Below, one piece after another: positions 8,650 to 18,352 of a stretch of DNA of 21,697 nucleotides; the first letter of the stretch is position 1, and every line of letters begins with the position of its first letter. Origin of the DNA: Isoetes engelmannii (taxonomy: Eukaryota; Streptophyta; Lycopodiopsida; Isoetales; Isoetaceae); assembly GCA_011763485.2 (NCBI GenBank), contig JAANSK020266050.1, forward strand, positions 1-21,697. The letters run 5' to 3'. Below the pieces are notes generated by a model, which ran no database searches, was not told the DNA's origin, and saw only the letters and a program-made list of their open reading frames with translations. Position numbers and translations under genes: made by a program.

Positions 8650-11552
8650 TACCTTCGGAGTAAACTTACCAATTTTCATCGACAAGTACTAAAGGATAAA
8701 AAAGACAAGAAAAAGACTGCTCTTACGCATGCTCTCACACACTACGATGGCATGCTAGTTCTTGTCAAGCATAAGTTAATGCAAATTGAATTTACATTGT
8801 ATTGTTAGGTGGATTTCATAGAATAATCATGATTAAGGTGATGTTGCATCATGCTAGTGCAACTTTGCTTCTGTAAAAAGGCATCAATGAACTGTTTAAT
8901 GTACGACGCATTTGATCTATACATGTTAAGCCGTATTTAATATCTACATATTAGGATGTTTCTTTATTTCTATTCTTGTCAACTTCTTCTTAGGCATGCT
9001 CTAATAAACTACTAAACGCAAGTTATTTTATAAGAATAAGGTTATAGTGCTTTGGAAATAATAATTGTTTTCATGTGTGGACCAATTTGCTTGCATATTG
9101 AATGAGTTGCCAATCGTTTCTAGCCTTAGTCTCTTGTTTTACATAATTATTGATCAATCTCCAAACATGTCTTTTTGTTCATTGGTCCAATAATGACGTG
9201 TGTTCTATTCGGCACATGTAATGTGCCATGACTGAAACTCGTTTTCAAGCATATATATATATGAGCTTGTGGTAAATAATTGTAAGCATTGCCTCCAAAT
9301 AGGTAACCATTCCCCATTCTTATAAACAGTTTATCTACTTGAAAGTAATCATCAAGTAGTAATTAACAAACTTATTAAGTGAGTATTCAACTCGTACATA
9401 TGTTGATTTGAAATGATTACGAGTAAGATTAAGATAAACAAAGCACTAAAATGTAAAGATTATAGTTACATGTTCCCTAGAACCCAAGATTTTAGCAATT
9501 TGGAATCATTTCATGTAGGATTTGTTGCAACCGTGTCTTTCTTCTACTTTATATATGTCGGACAAGAATCCACATTGAAAAAACTAACTAATTTTAGCTT
9601 TATTAATATCTTATATTTTTCCATGATCTTTCTCGTTCCAAGTGACTGGCTGTGATACTGCCAAAGTAACAGTTGATGTGTATGGATATACCAACAAATA
9701 TATCTTCTAGCACATGATCAGAGATCACAATCACAAAGAAACTGCATACCACGTCTCTAAAAATATGTCATATTATAATCCAAGATTTGCGAAATAAATG
9801 CTGTTGGAAATTGACTTTAGGATATGATACGAACAAATACGAAGAATTTGTGTCAAGTTCAGTGAGGTTAATTACTCAATGAAATGCACACAATACCAAC
9901 AATGCTCTATTCACCATACCTAACAAAAGACTCAAATTCGAGATATCTTTATATTCATATACAAGAATGAGCAAAAAACATAATCCCATCACTGTCAGAA
10001 CTAAGAAGAAAATGAAAATTGAAGCATCATACTCTAATTTTGATGGAAAAGATCGTGGTACTGCATTCGTATTAAAATTAGAGGCACAATTCCATATGTG
10101 GTGAGTACTTTGAACATGAGGTAAAAATATCCTCATATTATAGATAACAAATCCTTGGAAATTATGGAAATTTGTTTTTCAAAGAGGAAAAAAAATGTAG
10201 GTCGTAGGTCGCGATGTGTCATTACTAGTTCACTTCAGCATCATCCTCGTAGTGATTGAAACAAGTATCCCACCCGTGAAGTTGGAGCTTGTCATAGACA
10301 AAAGTAAGACAAGCAATTATCAAAAGGTTGGTTGCTTCAGTTGAGTACCTTCTACTTTCTTTTACTTTTAAAAGTTCAGATAAAATTTGTTGAATTTTGC
10401 AGCCTATAGAAAAAATATAACACCCTTACATGTCTAATGCTGTGAAGCGGAATTGATCCTCAATGGTTCAATGTAAGTTTTATTGGGTCTTGCTTCCGAG
10501 GCATGCATCTACAATGCTTGGACTACTATTCTGCCCAACTCCTATGCCTTAGGGATCTTTTGAGATTGATGAAAATGTGTATAATATATTACAACACAAA
10601 TCATCACATACACCTTATATGCTATTTATCTCCTTCTCATCAATTATTTGCAAGAGATGTCTAGAAGAAGAAAATATATTGCATCCTAGCAAGATTAACA
10701 ATGTCTATTATGTTGTGACTACAATGATAAAAAAACCTTAAGAAGATAGAAAAACATTGTGGACCAATGAACTTCGATAAAGTAGGTAAAATTTCAACAG
10801 ATTGGCTGGTAAGTAGACCATCAAACAGGTAGTTTGCATGGCATGTCATATTTTGCCTTGGCACCAACAATCTTATCTTTTATATGGCCTTTCAATGCTG
10901 GTGTTGTACACCACACCACATTCAGAGCATTGTTATGTATGTGGTCCTTGCCTTGTACAGGAAATTCTTACTGACTACATGTTGGAACGGGGAGTCCAAC
11001 TAAATCAGTTTTGAAAGTAACGAACCAAACATATTGGAAGCCAGGATAGCTGGTGACGATAATACTACTTACTAGATATTGGAGCGCCTCTCAATTTGTG
11101 GACAGCTTTAATGTTTGTGAGATACTAGGAGACAAGATTAACACGTACATCCATCCTTAATTCTCTCATTACTTGTGTTATTCATGTTTGTCAAACATTC
11201 CATCTGGGCTTGAGACGAGGTGGTTGGTGCCCTAGAAACACAACAATGGGCAAAATGCATAGTAAATGTACTGTGTTGTGTAACTGTCAAGTTGATAGAC
11301 GACAGGGCGAAACTGCTGACTTCTACCGGGAAATGCGGGTATAATAAGTTAGATTAGGGTAGGGTATATGGAACCATTGGCAATGCAACTACGTGGAATG
11401 AAGTAATTGTGGGAATGCGGGCACTATAATTGTAACATGTAAGGGCAACTTCCCGCAATACGAAACGAATTGGGCAAAGTATATTGAGTAGTGCTAAGCA
11501 CATTCTATAACATAAACAAGCTAGTGGCAAGCACATTCTAGGAAAATAAACA
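8650..11552. other. Gene-free AT-rich intergenic stretch
   Basis: No coding, RNA or mobile element could be recognised. Frames of 60-86 codons (9413-9655 plus, 9876-10136 minus, 10661-10870 minus, 11354-11557 minus) are AT-driven and show no motif. A short (AT)n lies at about 9250-9262. The last few hundred bases may contain regulatory DNA of the MIR319 unit, but no specific element is defended. Confidence 0.6.
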
Positions 11553-11556
11553 AGCA

Positions 11557-11565
11557 TATATTAAA
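11557..11565 (+). promoter_or_regulatory. Candidate TATA box for the MIR319 transcription unit
   Basis: TATATTAAA lies about 750 bp upstream of the MIR319 mature-star foldback and about 30 bp before a change from AT-rich DNA to a C/T-rich, leader-like sequence (about 11585 onward). MIRNA genes use Pol II promoters with TATA boxes, so position and sequence fit. TATA-like strings are frequent in this AT-rich DNA, so this is a guess from position. Confidence 0.3.
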
Positions 11566-12361
11566 CACAAGGGGTCATTGGGAGACTTATTCTTTTGTTT
11601 TTCGGGGTGCTGATACCGAAGCTCTCTCTAGGCTTCTTCGACAGAGAGGAAGAAAGGCGCTACATGCAGTTCAATGATTGTTGTGCTGATTGGATGGTCT
11701 GGTATCAATCATCAGTTTATTTACCCTTTTCATCCTCGCCAGATCTATAAAAAACCAATCTGTCCATGTGTTTCTTCATGTTCCGGCTTCCAATTCATGC
11801 CTTCCTTGTGCCTCTTCAAGCAATTTCCATGCTTCTCTGCTCAAATTTTACACAGGAATTCAGCATGACCTTCTTGCATGAATCTGGCGCTCCTCCATAA
11901 ATCCTTCATAAATTTTCTATCTGTTATCTGACTACCCGGGATTTGTTCCTCTTTTATTCCGACTCCTCCCTGCCTGATTTTGATGCTCTTTACCCCTAAA
12001 ACTCATTTTATTTATGCTCTTTTCACTGTGTTTCTGTTTATTTCTTCAGTTTATACTGATTTCTGTGCCTATCTAGATCTTCCTTGTCTTGTTTCTCTTT
12101 GTACAAATTACAGTGTCAGCTTGAAATGGCAAACCAGGATAGGATTATTCTTTGCATCTCAATTCAATGTATCTACATGATTCTTAACCGTTGTCAGATC
12201 AAGCAGGTGTTCACGTGATGAAATTCAAAACTAGGGAACATATGGGGCCCTGTTGAAGCTTGTTATTGGCAATAAAGCATTCACTCCCACATGGCAACAG
12301 GATTATGAGTTGTGTATTGAAATTTTGCTTGGTTTTGAAGTAGGTCCGATTTTGAGAGTTG

Positions 12362-12381
12362 GAGCTCTCTTCAGTTCAACA
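12362..12381 (+). ncRNA. miR319 star strand
   Basis: GAGCTCTCTTCAGTTCAACA is the strand expected opposite the mature miRNA if Dicer leaves 2-nt 3' overhangs. It closely resembles known miR319* sequences of the GAGCTxTCTTCAGTxCA type. Exact ends are predicted from pairing, not measured. Confidence 0.85.
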
Positions 12382-12504
12382 TAGAGCCTGCGAAAGCCCG
12401 GCCCGGCTACCGATTCATTCACCTGCCTGGCTCGCAATACGGCGGAATTGCGAGCCAGACGAGTGGATGAGGCGGCAGCCGGTCCGGCTTCCATTGGCTC
12501 TCCC

Positions 12505-12524
12505 TTGGACTGAAGGGAGCTCCC
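12505..12524 (+). ncRNA. miR319: Mature miR319
   Basis: TTGGACTGAAGGGAGCTCCC is identical to the canonical 20-nt miR319 core of land plants. The next base is A where the common 21-nt miR319a has T. Positions 12505-12523 pair with 12379-12361 without a gap, with only two G:U wobbles (12508 and 12516). A 21-nt form starting one base earlier (C at 12504) is also possible. Confidence 0.95.
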
Positions 12525-12620
12525 ATTCTCAAATTCTAAACCTGATTTTGGTTCAAAGTTGCACTTTAGTACCACATGTATAGTTCTGAGTTTTTTTTTC
12601 TTCTCACTTTTTTGGTGCAG

Positions 12621-13147
12621 CAAGTAAGCTTTGGTGGAATAATTGCAGGCTTAAGGTTCTGTGGTTCATCTTTGACCCTGGTTTGCTTGGTGGCTGTTGC
12701 TGGTGCTTCTGCATCATATTTTGTCAGTTCACAAGCCTTAATTTCTGTATCCATGATGATCTGAGAACAGACAAGGTTCTGGTAAAATTGTCTCAGAGTG
12801 GGGCCATAAAGGCTGAACAGATGGCAAAAGAGGATCTCCTTTTTCTAGCAAGGTAAATGATGATTTGATGTTTCCTTGATGTTTTCCTTCTTGAACTAGA
12901 ATTCAAAGAATCAAAGCTGGCTATTCAAAGCCTTCATGATTGCATTGTGCCAAATTGTCAAATTATCATCATCAGCATTGGATTCTTCCATGAAACAGTA
13001 AAATTCATAGCTTAATATGAGTCAAAGCAGAGATGATGTAATGTAGTGCTGATAAACATTGAATGCTAAATCGGGTTTTGCAGGAGAAATGGCATCATTC
13101 AAAGTTTGACAAAAAATCAGATTAATGCATTGAAGATCATAGGCTAG
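12621..13147 (+). CDS. Possible two-exon coding segment or spliced tail of the MIR319 transcript, product not recognised
   Basis: A strong plant 3' splice site (T-rich run then GGTGCAG) ends at 12620. The 232-nt exon 12621-12852 is followed by a good donor (AAG|GTAAAT), and a second acceptor (GGGTTTTGCAG) ends at 13083 with a CTGAT branch-like site about 33 nt upstream. Starting after two leading bases, one frame is open through all 76 codons of exon 1. It continues in phase across the splice and stops at TAG 13145-13147. The peptide has a Trp/Cys-rich hydrophobic stretch, then a charged helix with KVLVKLSQSGAIKAEQMAKE and NGIIQSLTKNQ. I recognise no family. Another frame of exon 1 is also open (12576-12764), which weakens the coding case. 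It lies on the same strand 45 bp after the MIR319 foldback, so it may be a noncoding exon of the pri-miRNA. Confidence 0.35.
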
Positions 13148-14166
13148 ATCCAGAAGTAATGCAGCAAAGAAACAGTACGAGATTGAGACTGAAGCTGTAG
13201 ATTTGTAAGGAAAGCTGATATGGAGAGGGATTGTTTTGAAGATCATCAATGTCAAGTAATGAAGATGTCTGAGCAAGATGGCTGCATTTTCTCGTCCTGA
13301 GAAACAGACTCAACACTCACTTGTGCTCAAAAGGAAAAGAAAACTATGCAGTACTGGCTCTTACACTCTGGGAAAGGTATAACAGAGAGTACTGGCAGCA
13401 ACAGTGCAGCATATGAGGAGGGTTGAATCTACAGAATGCAGTAAATGCACAAGTGCAACTTGGGTTTGAATCTACATAATGCATAAATGCAAAAATGAAT
13501 GATGATTCATGAATTCATATGCATTCTGTGGGGTTTTAGGGCAGTTGCAGTACCTGTTAGATGGTCTGATTCTGGCGTTTTTAAAAGGGAAACTTGCTGC
13601 AGCGGCGATGCTCCATCCACTCATATCATATGACCTAAATGCAAGGAAAAAAAAAATTGGGGATGGATGCCGATGCTTCCGAAAGATGCAGAAGGATGCA
13701 ATCATCACTGCATCACTGCAAAAGGCAGAGTTGCGATGTAGATGCGATTTTGCAGAGATGCGAAAAGCTGCTGTGTGCTGCCAAAATCAAAATCATAGTC
13801 TGTGGATTGCTATGCCTACCTAACCTTCTGTCCGCACCCGACGTAACGTGTGGATCCTCTGCGTCTTCCGTTTCTCGTTATGCCGTTGAAAGCCCTAAAA
13901 CGTCCCTCATGTTATCCGCATTTTCCCATTATTGCATTTTGTCCATTTGTGCCCCCCTTTAGGACCCCCCCTTTTTTTGGCCTTTCCTTTTCCCTTTAAT
14001 TCCTTGCCTCTTGCAGTTGCTCCATGGTCTAAATCTCAACTGCATTGTCTCTTGGTGTTATATGGTTTCATAATCCTTATCAGATGTTGCTCAAGTCTGT
14101 GGCCGACCAATTTTGCATCTTCTACCCGATCCTCGTGGTGGTGTTTGGTTCTGTCGTCGTCGTGGT
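13148..14166. other. Unassigned stretch downstream of the MIR319 region
   Basis: No gene is supported. A local imperfect duplication of about 45 bp is seen around 13422 and 13467 (TGAATCTACA then AATGCA). ATTCATGAATTCAT near 13504-13520 is self-complementary. The frames of 78-107 codons between 13472 and 14168 overlap on both strands and show no motif. Confidence 0.5.
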
Positions 14167-14455
14167 GATTTGGTTTTCACATCTTTTTTATTCAAAACTA
14201 GTATTCATGCCCTCCTCAATCAATGTTCATGGATCAGTTTGCTAATCCATTGATCCTCATTGTTAGTTTGGTTCTGTGATTTGGTTTTTACATTTGTTAT
14301 TTAAAAGGATTCAAGCCCACCCCAATCAATGTTCATGGATTAGTCTCTTCATCCATTGATCCTCGTTGTCGTGTTGATTTCGTGTTCACATTTGCTATTT
14401 GAAAGTATTCAAACCCACCTCAATCACTAACCATAAATTTAATCTATTGATCTAT
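14167..14455. repeat. Degenerate tandem repeat, three copies of about 100 bp
   Basis: Units begin GATTTGGTTTT or GATTTCGTGTT at 14167, 14278 and 14376. Each contains a TATTCAAxCCCACC-like block, CAATCAATGTTCATGGAT and ATCCATTGATCCTC. The spacings are 111 and 98 bp. Copy 3 is the most diverged, and a partial end of an earlier copy (TCCTCGTGGTG) lies just upstream of 14167. Confidence 0.85.
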
Positions 14456-14510
14456 TCTCTTCTTCTTCTTCTTCTTCTTCTTCTTCTTCTTCTTCTTCTT
14501 CTTCTTCTTT
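14456..14510. repeat. (TTC)n microsatellite
   Basis: About 18 uninterrupted TTC/TCT units directly follow the degenerate 100-bp repeat. Confidence 0.97.
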
Positions 14511-15085
14511 CTTGTGTCACGTGCAATTTTCACCCTTAACCAATTGCAGTTGGTTGAGTTTTATTTGTTTGAGTTTATCATACCTTTTTCTAAAAATAGG
14601 GCATTAGATAGGTAGATTGATTAGATATGACATTGAGAATACTAGGTTGTTCCGATTTAGGTTTCGATAATCCATATATGTAAGCTGGTGATGGTCACCT
14701 TAGTGCATTATCATTAAGTCCAGTATCAACACCTTTGTGCTTGAGCTGAGCTCATATAAGTCAAAGTGCATATATAAATTTAAGTTTAATCTTTTATTGG
14801 TGGTATGTGCATGATCTAAACTTGTATAATGTAGAATACTTGTATGAATGACCATTTCATTGGTGCTTGCATGTGAGGATCTCCTACGAGGAAGAACGCA
14901 TTGAACTTAATCCAGCATTACTTATTGGGCCCTATTCCCAATCACCTTATATTATATATATTATCTTATGAATAGGCTAAAATCGAGACCTAAAAACTAG
15001 TACTTTGCCACTCTACCATAAGGCAAGGAAAGATTAAGTTATTTGTCTGCAGGAGTAAGGAGGGCAAGAGAGAGATAGGTAGATG
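14511..15085. other. Unassigned AT-rich stretch
   Basis: No ORF above 60 codons, RNA gene or repeat was recognised between the TTC tract and the TRIM element. Confidence 0.6.
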
Positions 15086-15090
15086 GTAAT

Positions 15091-15248
15091 TATAACGGGC
15101 CCATGGTAGACCGCTCGAGTATTCGATCCTTGAATGTGCATGTGGGACGTTCTCGAGACACCGGCATAAATGGGTAGAAGCGACTACTCATAAACGTCTA
15201 GACGGATTTGCCCAGTTGGTTAAGGGCATGTCGGTTAGGAACGTTGCA
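15091..15248 (+). repeat. TRIM 5' LTR
   Basis: This 158-bp repeat matches 15460-15617 at about 92% identity. Its end ACGTTGCA is shared by both copies and gives the CA terminus usual for LTRs. Confidence 0.9.
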
Positions 15249-15250
15249 AT

Positions 15251-15262
15251 TGGTATCAAAGC
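15251..15262 (+). other. Primer-binding site for initiator-Met tRNA
   Basis: TGGTATCAAAGC begins two bases after the 5' LTR and is a close match to the plant iMet primer site TGGTATCAGAGC. Similarity to the tRNA complement continues for some bases as AGGTCTCGA. Confidence 0.88.
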
Positions 15263-15340
15263 AGGTCTCGAGTTCGAGTCTCCATGGGTGCATATATGCA
15301 TGTGTAACTTGGTAACCTTCGTAACCACTTAGTCAATGGT

Positions 15341-15458
15341 ATACTGGTTAAGTCGTTGGCTTGGATGCTCGAGGACAAGCATAGTTCTAGTGTGAGAGAA
15401 TACTGGTTAAGTCGTTGGCTTGGATGCTCGAGGACAAGCATAGTTCTAGTGTGAGAGA
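15341..15458 (+). repeat. Perfect 59-bp tandem duplication inside the TRIM
   Basis: Copies 15341-15399 and 15400-15458 are essentially identical. Each ends in the purine-rich TGTGAGAGA stretch that precedes the 3' LTR, so the putative polypurine tract is present twice. The lack of divergence contrasts with the LTRs. Confidence 0.92.
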
Positions 15459-15459
15459 T

Positions 15460-15617
15460 TGTAACGGGCCCATGGTAGACTGCTCGAGTATTCGATCCGT
15501 GAATGTGCATGTGGAGCGTTCCTGAGACATCGGCATAAATGGGTAGAAGCGACTACTCATAAACGACTACACGGTTTTGCGTAGTTGGTTAAGGGCATGT
15601 CGGTTAGGAACGTTGCA
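15460..15617 (+). repeat. TRIM 3' LTR
   Basis: This repeat begins TGTAACGGGCCC and ends ACGTTGCA, the TG...CA form of an LTR. It is the same length as the 5' copy and is followed directly by the target duplication GTAAT. Confidence 0.9.
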
Positions 15618-15622
15618 GTAAT

Positions 15623-15828
15623 TTAACGTCCACGGGAGGAAACTATGATGTATGGTCTTGTGAGGACTCACCTCCTTGTGTATGTTTCTCATTTTTTGAG
15701 CTTAATATCTAGCTCAAGAAAAAGAGTGAATAGGAGGAGGAACATTAATATCTAACAAAAACAATTTGGTATGTACATACTCTGAATCCCCTCGCCTAGC
15801 AAAGGCCTTAAGGTATTCCTTCCATTGG
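15623..15828. other. Short unassigned spacer
   Basis: Sequence between the TRIM and the first A repeat with no recognisable feature. Its last 40 bases are weakly similar to the sequence before A2 (19945-19985), so the A repeat may start slightly earlier than marked. Confidence 0.5.
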
Positions 15829-16474
15829 GTCCCTTAGAACATTTGCTCTTCATCGATGATAAACATTAATTCAATTCAAAAGGAATAGCATATTCTCATA
15901 AAGGATTTGAACTCAAAATCATATAGAATTTTGTTGATTCTATATAAGGTATCTTAACGATCACAACATCTAATAAAACAAAAATAAGTTCTCCTTAGTT
16001 TATGTCCAAGTTAAAGTGTCTTTACAAGTTAAGAATTAATTTAACATAATGGTGAAACACTTAGACTGTATCATCCCCATCCCCACTTTTGCAATCTACT
16101 AATAGTAATATTAGAAAATGAAAAACCCAACAAAGGGGCCTCAAAGGCACATTTGCTTGGAAGGTACACTCTTCTAGGTGCATGTCATCACTCTTGTATA
16201 GGTAAGCTTCCATATTTTTTTTTTTGGGAACAAGAAGATGCCTTATTCTCTCGTAGTCTTATTTTCTCCTCCCTTTCTAATTGTCCTATTTTTACTTGGA
16301 AATTAGTCCTCTACTAAATATACTATTTTCTATCATACAATCTCTCCATATAAATTTAGACCAAGTGAACTATGTACAAATATCATAATAATATAATATA
16401 AAATAAAAAGAGGAACAAAACCACGGTACCTAAGGTCAATAAGGTACACTTTTCCTTGATAAAGTATATATAGG
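15829..16474 (+). repeat. Repeat A, copy 1
   Basis: Starts GTCCCTTAGAACATTT and is homologous over its length to 19986-20592, with small indels. Shared blocks include GGTGAAACACTTAGA, ATCATCCCCATCCCCACTTT, GTGCATGTCATCACTC and TATCATACAA. It ends with the 50-bp junction sequence J (16425-16474, starting GGTACCTAAGGTCAATAAGG). No coding frame is present. Class unknown; it may be part of a nonautonomous element. Confidence 0.9.
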
Positions 16475-16800
16475 GGACTCCGGGCAATTAGAGCTGTTGG
16501 ATGGCTATATTCACGAGTTGTGCTTTGATTTGGACCGTAGATAGCAATCCTCGTTTGTGGGTATGCTCGTTCAAATTTTTTATACTATATAATGGGAATT
16601 GCAAAATATATAAGGTTTGAGGCAATGTACTGAATGGTGTTGATTTTGTAGATGTATTATATTGTTTTAGGGGGTATAAAAGGGGACCTCATGGCTCTAC
16701 GACAACCCCGTGTGAATATGCATCCAAAGCGAAGGGGTTTTTAGGGGGAATTTAATTTTAAATGTAGAGGTAATGGTTTGTGCTGTAAAAAAGAAATTTG

Positions 16801-16813
16801 GCCCCTTCGGGGC
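16801..16813. other. GC-rich mini-hairpin
   Basis: GCCCC-TTC-GGGGC is a 5-bp GC stem with a 3-base loop in AT-rich DNA. No function is assigned. Confidence 0.6.
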
Positions 16814-18228
16814 TTTAAAAAAGTTGTTGTAAGAAAAATAATTTATGTTGGACATTCAAAAATAATACATAAAAAATAACACATTGTGGATAGGTAGATA
16901 TATTGAAAGATGAAGAAGTTTCAAAACAACTGTAACAATGCTACCAACAGATTATAAAACATTGTAGGAAGATGAGAACGCTCAATTCATGGGGGTTGAG
17001 TCCATCAAATTCTTGAAAGAATAATGCCAATGAGGCTTAATGCACTTCCATTACTCAAATTTTTAACCAAGGAGATACCTACTCCAACAAGAGGAAAGGA
17101 CTTTTTTGTTGCAACTCCCAATTATATTTAGCACAACATATGTCCAATACATCAAAAGATAAGATGAGAAATGTTGTAAAACGCTTAGAGTAGACAAACC
17201 CCACATAATCCTTGCAAAAGTAGCAAAGAAGATATGTTTAAACCTGGAAGTAAAGAAAAATAATGGAGCATAAAAATTAGAAATCCACTAATATATGAAA
17301 AGCAATCAAATAATACAGAAACTAGGGTTTAGCAAAACAAAGCGCTGGGCATTTTGTGCAGGATCCCTAAATGTATGGGGCGATTTATGCACTTCTGCAA
17401 ATGTAAAACATGGTGATTTTTACCAGTCGATTTGGCTATAACAGAACAGATAAAATGAAAGTGGGTCAATTTGTTTTCCTATGGCGGAGCATGGTATTCA
17501 AAATTTCATCCATTGTAGTCACATCTTGAATTACCAAATCTTGTTGTATTGTAGCAATCCAGGATCAAACTTTGAATTGCTTTTATGTGATGTTGGATTT
17601 TCTTTGAGCCTTTAGTTTGTGGATTACATTAGAGCACCTGGATGCATGAGAAGATTGGCAAACAACCGAATCTCGCTTCTGAGGCAGCCAAGCAACAACA
17701 TTTTATCTCTGCTATGAAAGGAGAAAAAGGGGTATTTTGGTTCTGCCAAATAATTGATACAGAACTACTAGCAATTATGGAATAGAGGTTTTGAAGTATG
17801 ACCTACAGCAGATAAAGAAGCCATTATTATAAATGAATGAAATTACTAGAATGACTCAATCACCTCCAATGAAGAAAATAGTCTAATGAATCTGAGAAAG
17901 ATCAAGCAATACAAGCATGCAATCTCTCCACACTACAGAATCATCATAGTAAGAAAGGAAGGTTTTGATTTTAGATTACGATGCCAGACATTTTTGTTGA
18001 CAAAACTGTTGTTGCAATATCTAGATAAGTCCATTTGGAAAAAGTTGTATTGCAAACTAATACTACTGAAAATGCAACAATTGTACCTTTATGAGGATGT
18101 TTTTGCAACCATTAACAATCCATAGCAACGATCTTATCCTTTCAATAATAATCTACTTCCTTTCAACAATAATCCACATGCAAGAAGCAAATAGATTTGA
18201 TGCATACTCATGCAAAACCACATTTCAA

Positions 18229-18352
18229 ATTCATGCAAAAGCACATGCATGGAAATACAACCATGGCCACACAATTCATGCAAAAGCACATGCATGAAAA
18301 TACAACCATGGCCATACAATTCTTGCAATAGCACATGCATGGAAAACCAGAC
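18229..18352. repeat. 45-bp minisatellite, about three copies
   Basis: ATTCATGCAAAAGCACATGC-type units start at 18229, 18274 and 18319, a period of 45 bp. Because 45 is a multiple of three, the frames stay open on both strands and give 15-residue repeats; I do not take these as genes. Each unit contains CACATGCATG (an RY motif). Confidence 0.92.

Larger units (their letters stand above)
12303..12576 (+). ncRNA. MIR319: MIR319 precursor hairpin
   Basis: The two arms, about 12303-12438 and 12447-12576, are reverse complements of each other over about 130 nt with an 8-nt loop (12439-12446). Over the inner 78 nt about 60 positions match, and many of the rest are T/C differences that still pair as G:U in RNA. 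The 3' arm holds the exact 20-nt miR319 sequence at 12505-12524 and the 5' arm holds its star. A mature sequence on the 3' arm far from the loop, in an unusually long foldback, is the hallmark of the miR159/miR319 family, which is diced from the loop downward. The miRNA guides Argonaute cleavage of TCP transcription factor mRNAs and some GAMYB-like mRNAs, shaping leaf and organ growth. The plus strand is set by the mature sequence. Short ORFs across the hairpin are by-products of the palindrome. Confidence 0.95.
15091..15617 (+). mobile_element. TRIM-type (terminal-repeat retrotransposon in miniature) element
   Basis: The element is 527 bp with two 158-bp direct terminal repeats, a tRNA primer site right after the first, a purine-rich stretch right before the second, and a 5-bp target-site duplication GTAAT at 15086-15090 and 15618-15622. 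It has no coding capacity, as expected of this class, which depends on enzymes made elsewhere. The two LTRs differ at about 8% of positions, so it is a fossil of moderate age: a few million years at fast grass-like rates and considerably more at slow gymnosperm rates. Structurally it looks whole. It does not show the 5S-rRNA-like segment of Cassandra, so it belongs to another or unnamed TRIM family. Confidence 0.9.

Noticed and set aside
9413-9655. 80-codon ORF in AT-rich DNA
   Set aside because: Composition-driven, no motif, no promoter or homologous copy in the window.
12424-12433. TGCCTGGCTC, the first 10 bases of miR160
   Set aside because: It is part of the MIR319 upper stem and the following bases do not match miR160.
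15208-15285. tRNA-like A-box and B-box pair (AGTTGGTTAAGG and GAGTTCGAGTC), possible SINE or tRNA gene
   Set aside because: No cloverleaf can be drawn and the position is explained by the TRIM: one part is LTR, the other is the primer site and its extension.
15256-15510. 84-codon minus ORF
   Set aside because: It runs antisense through the TRIM interior, its tandem duplication and the LTR, so it is an artefact.
15896-15912. B-box-like sequence on the minus strand of repeat A (AGTTCAAATCC), possible SINE head
   Set aside because: No A box at the right distance and no poly(A) or T-rich tail linked to it.
16801-16813. GC hairpin as a bacterial-type terminator
   Set aside because: The context is eukaryotic, the stem is only 5 bp and no T-run of useful length follows.
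17466-17564. 32-codon minus-strand open stretch with protein-like composition inside the 3-kb segment
   Set aside because: Too short, bounded by stops on both sides, and no convincing splice sites at its ends.
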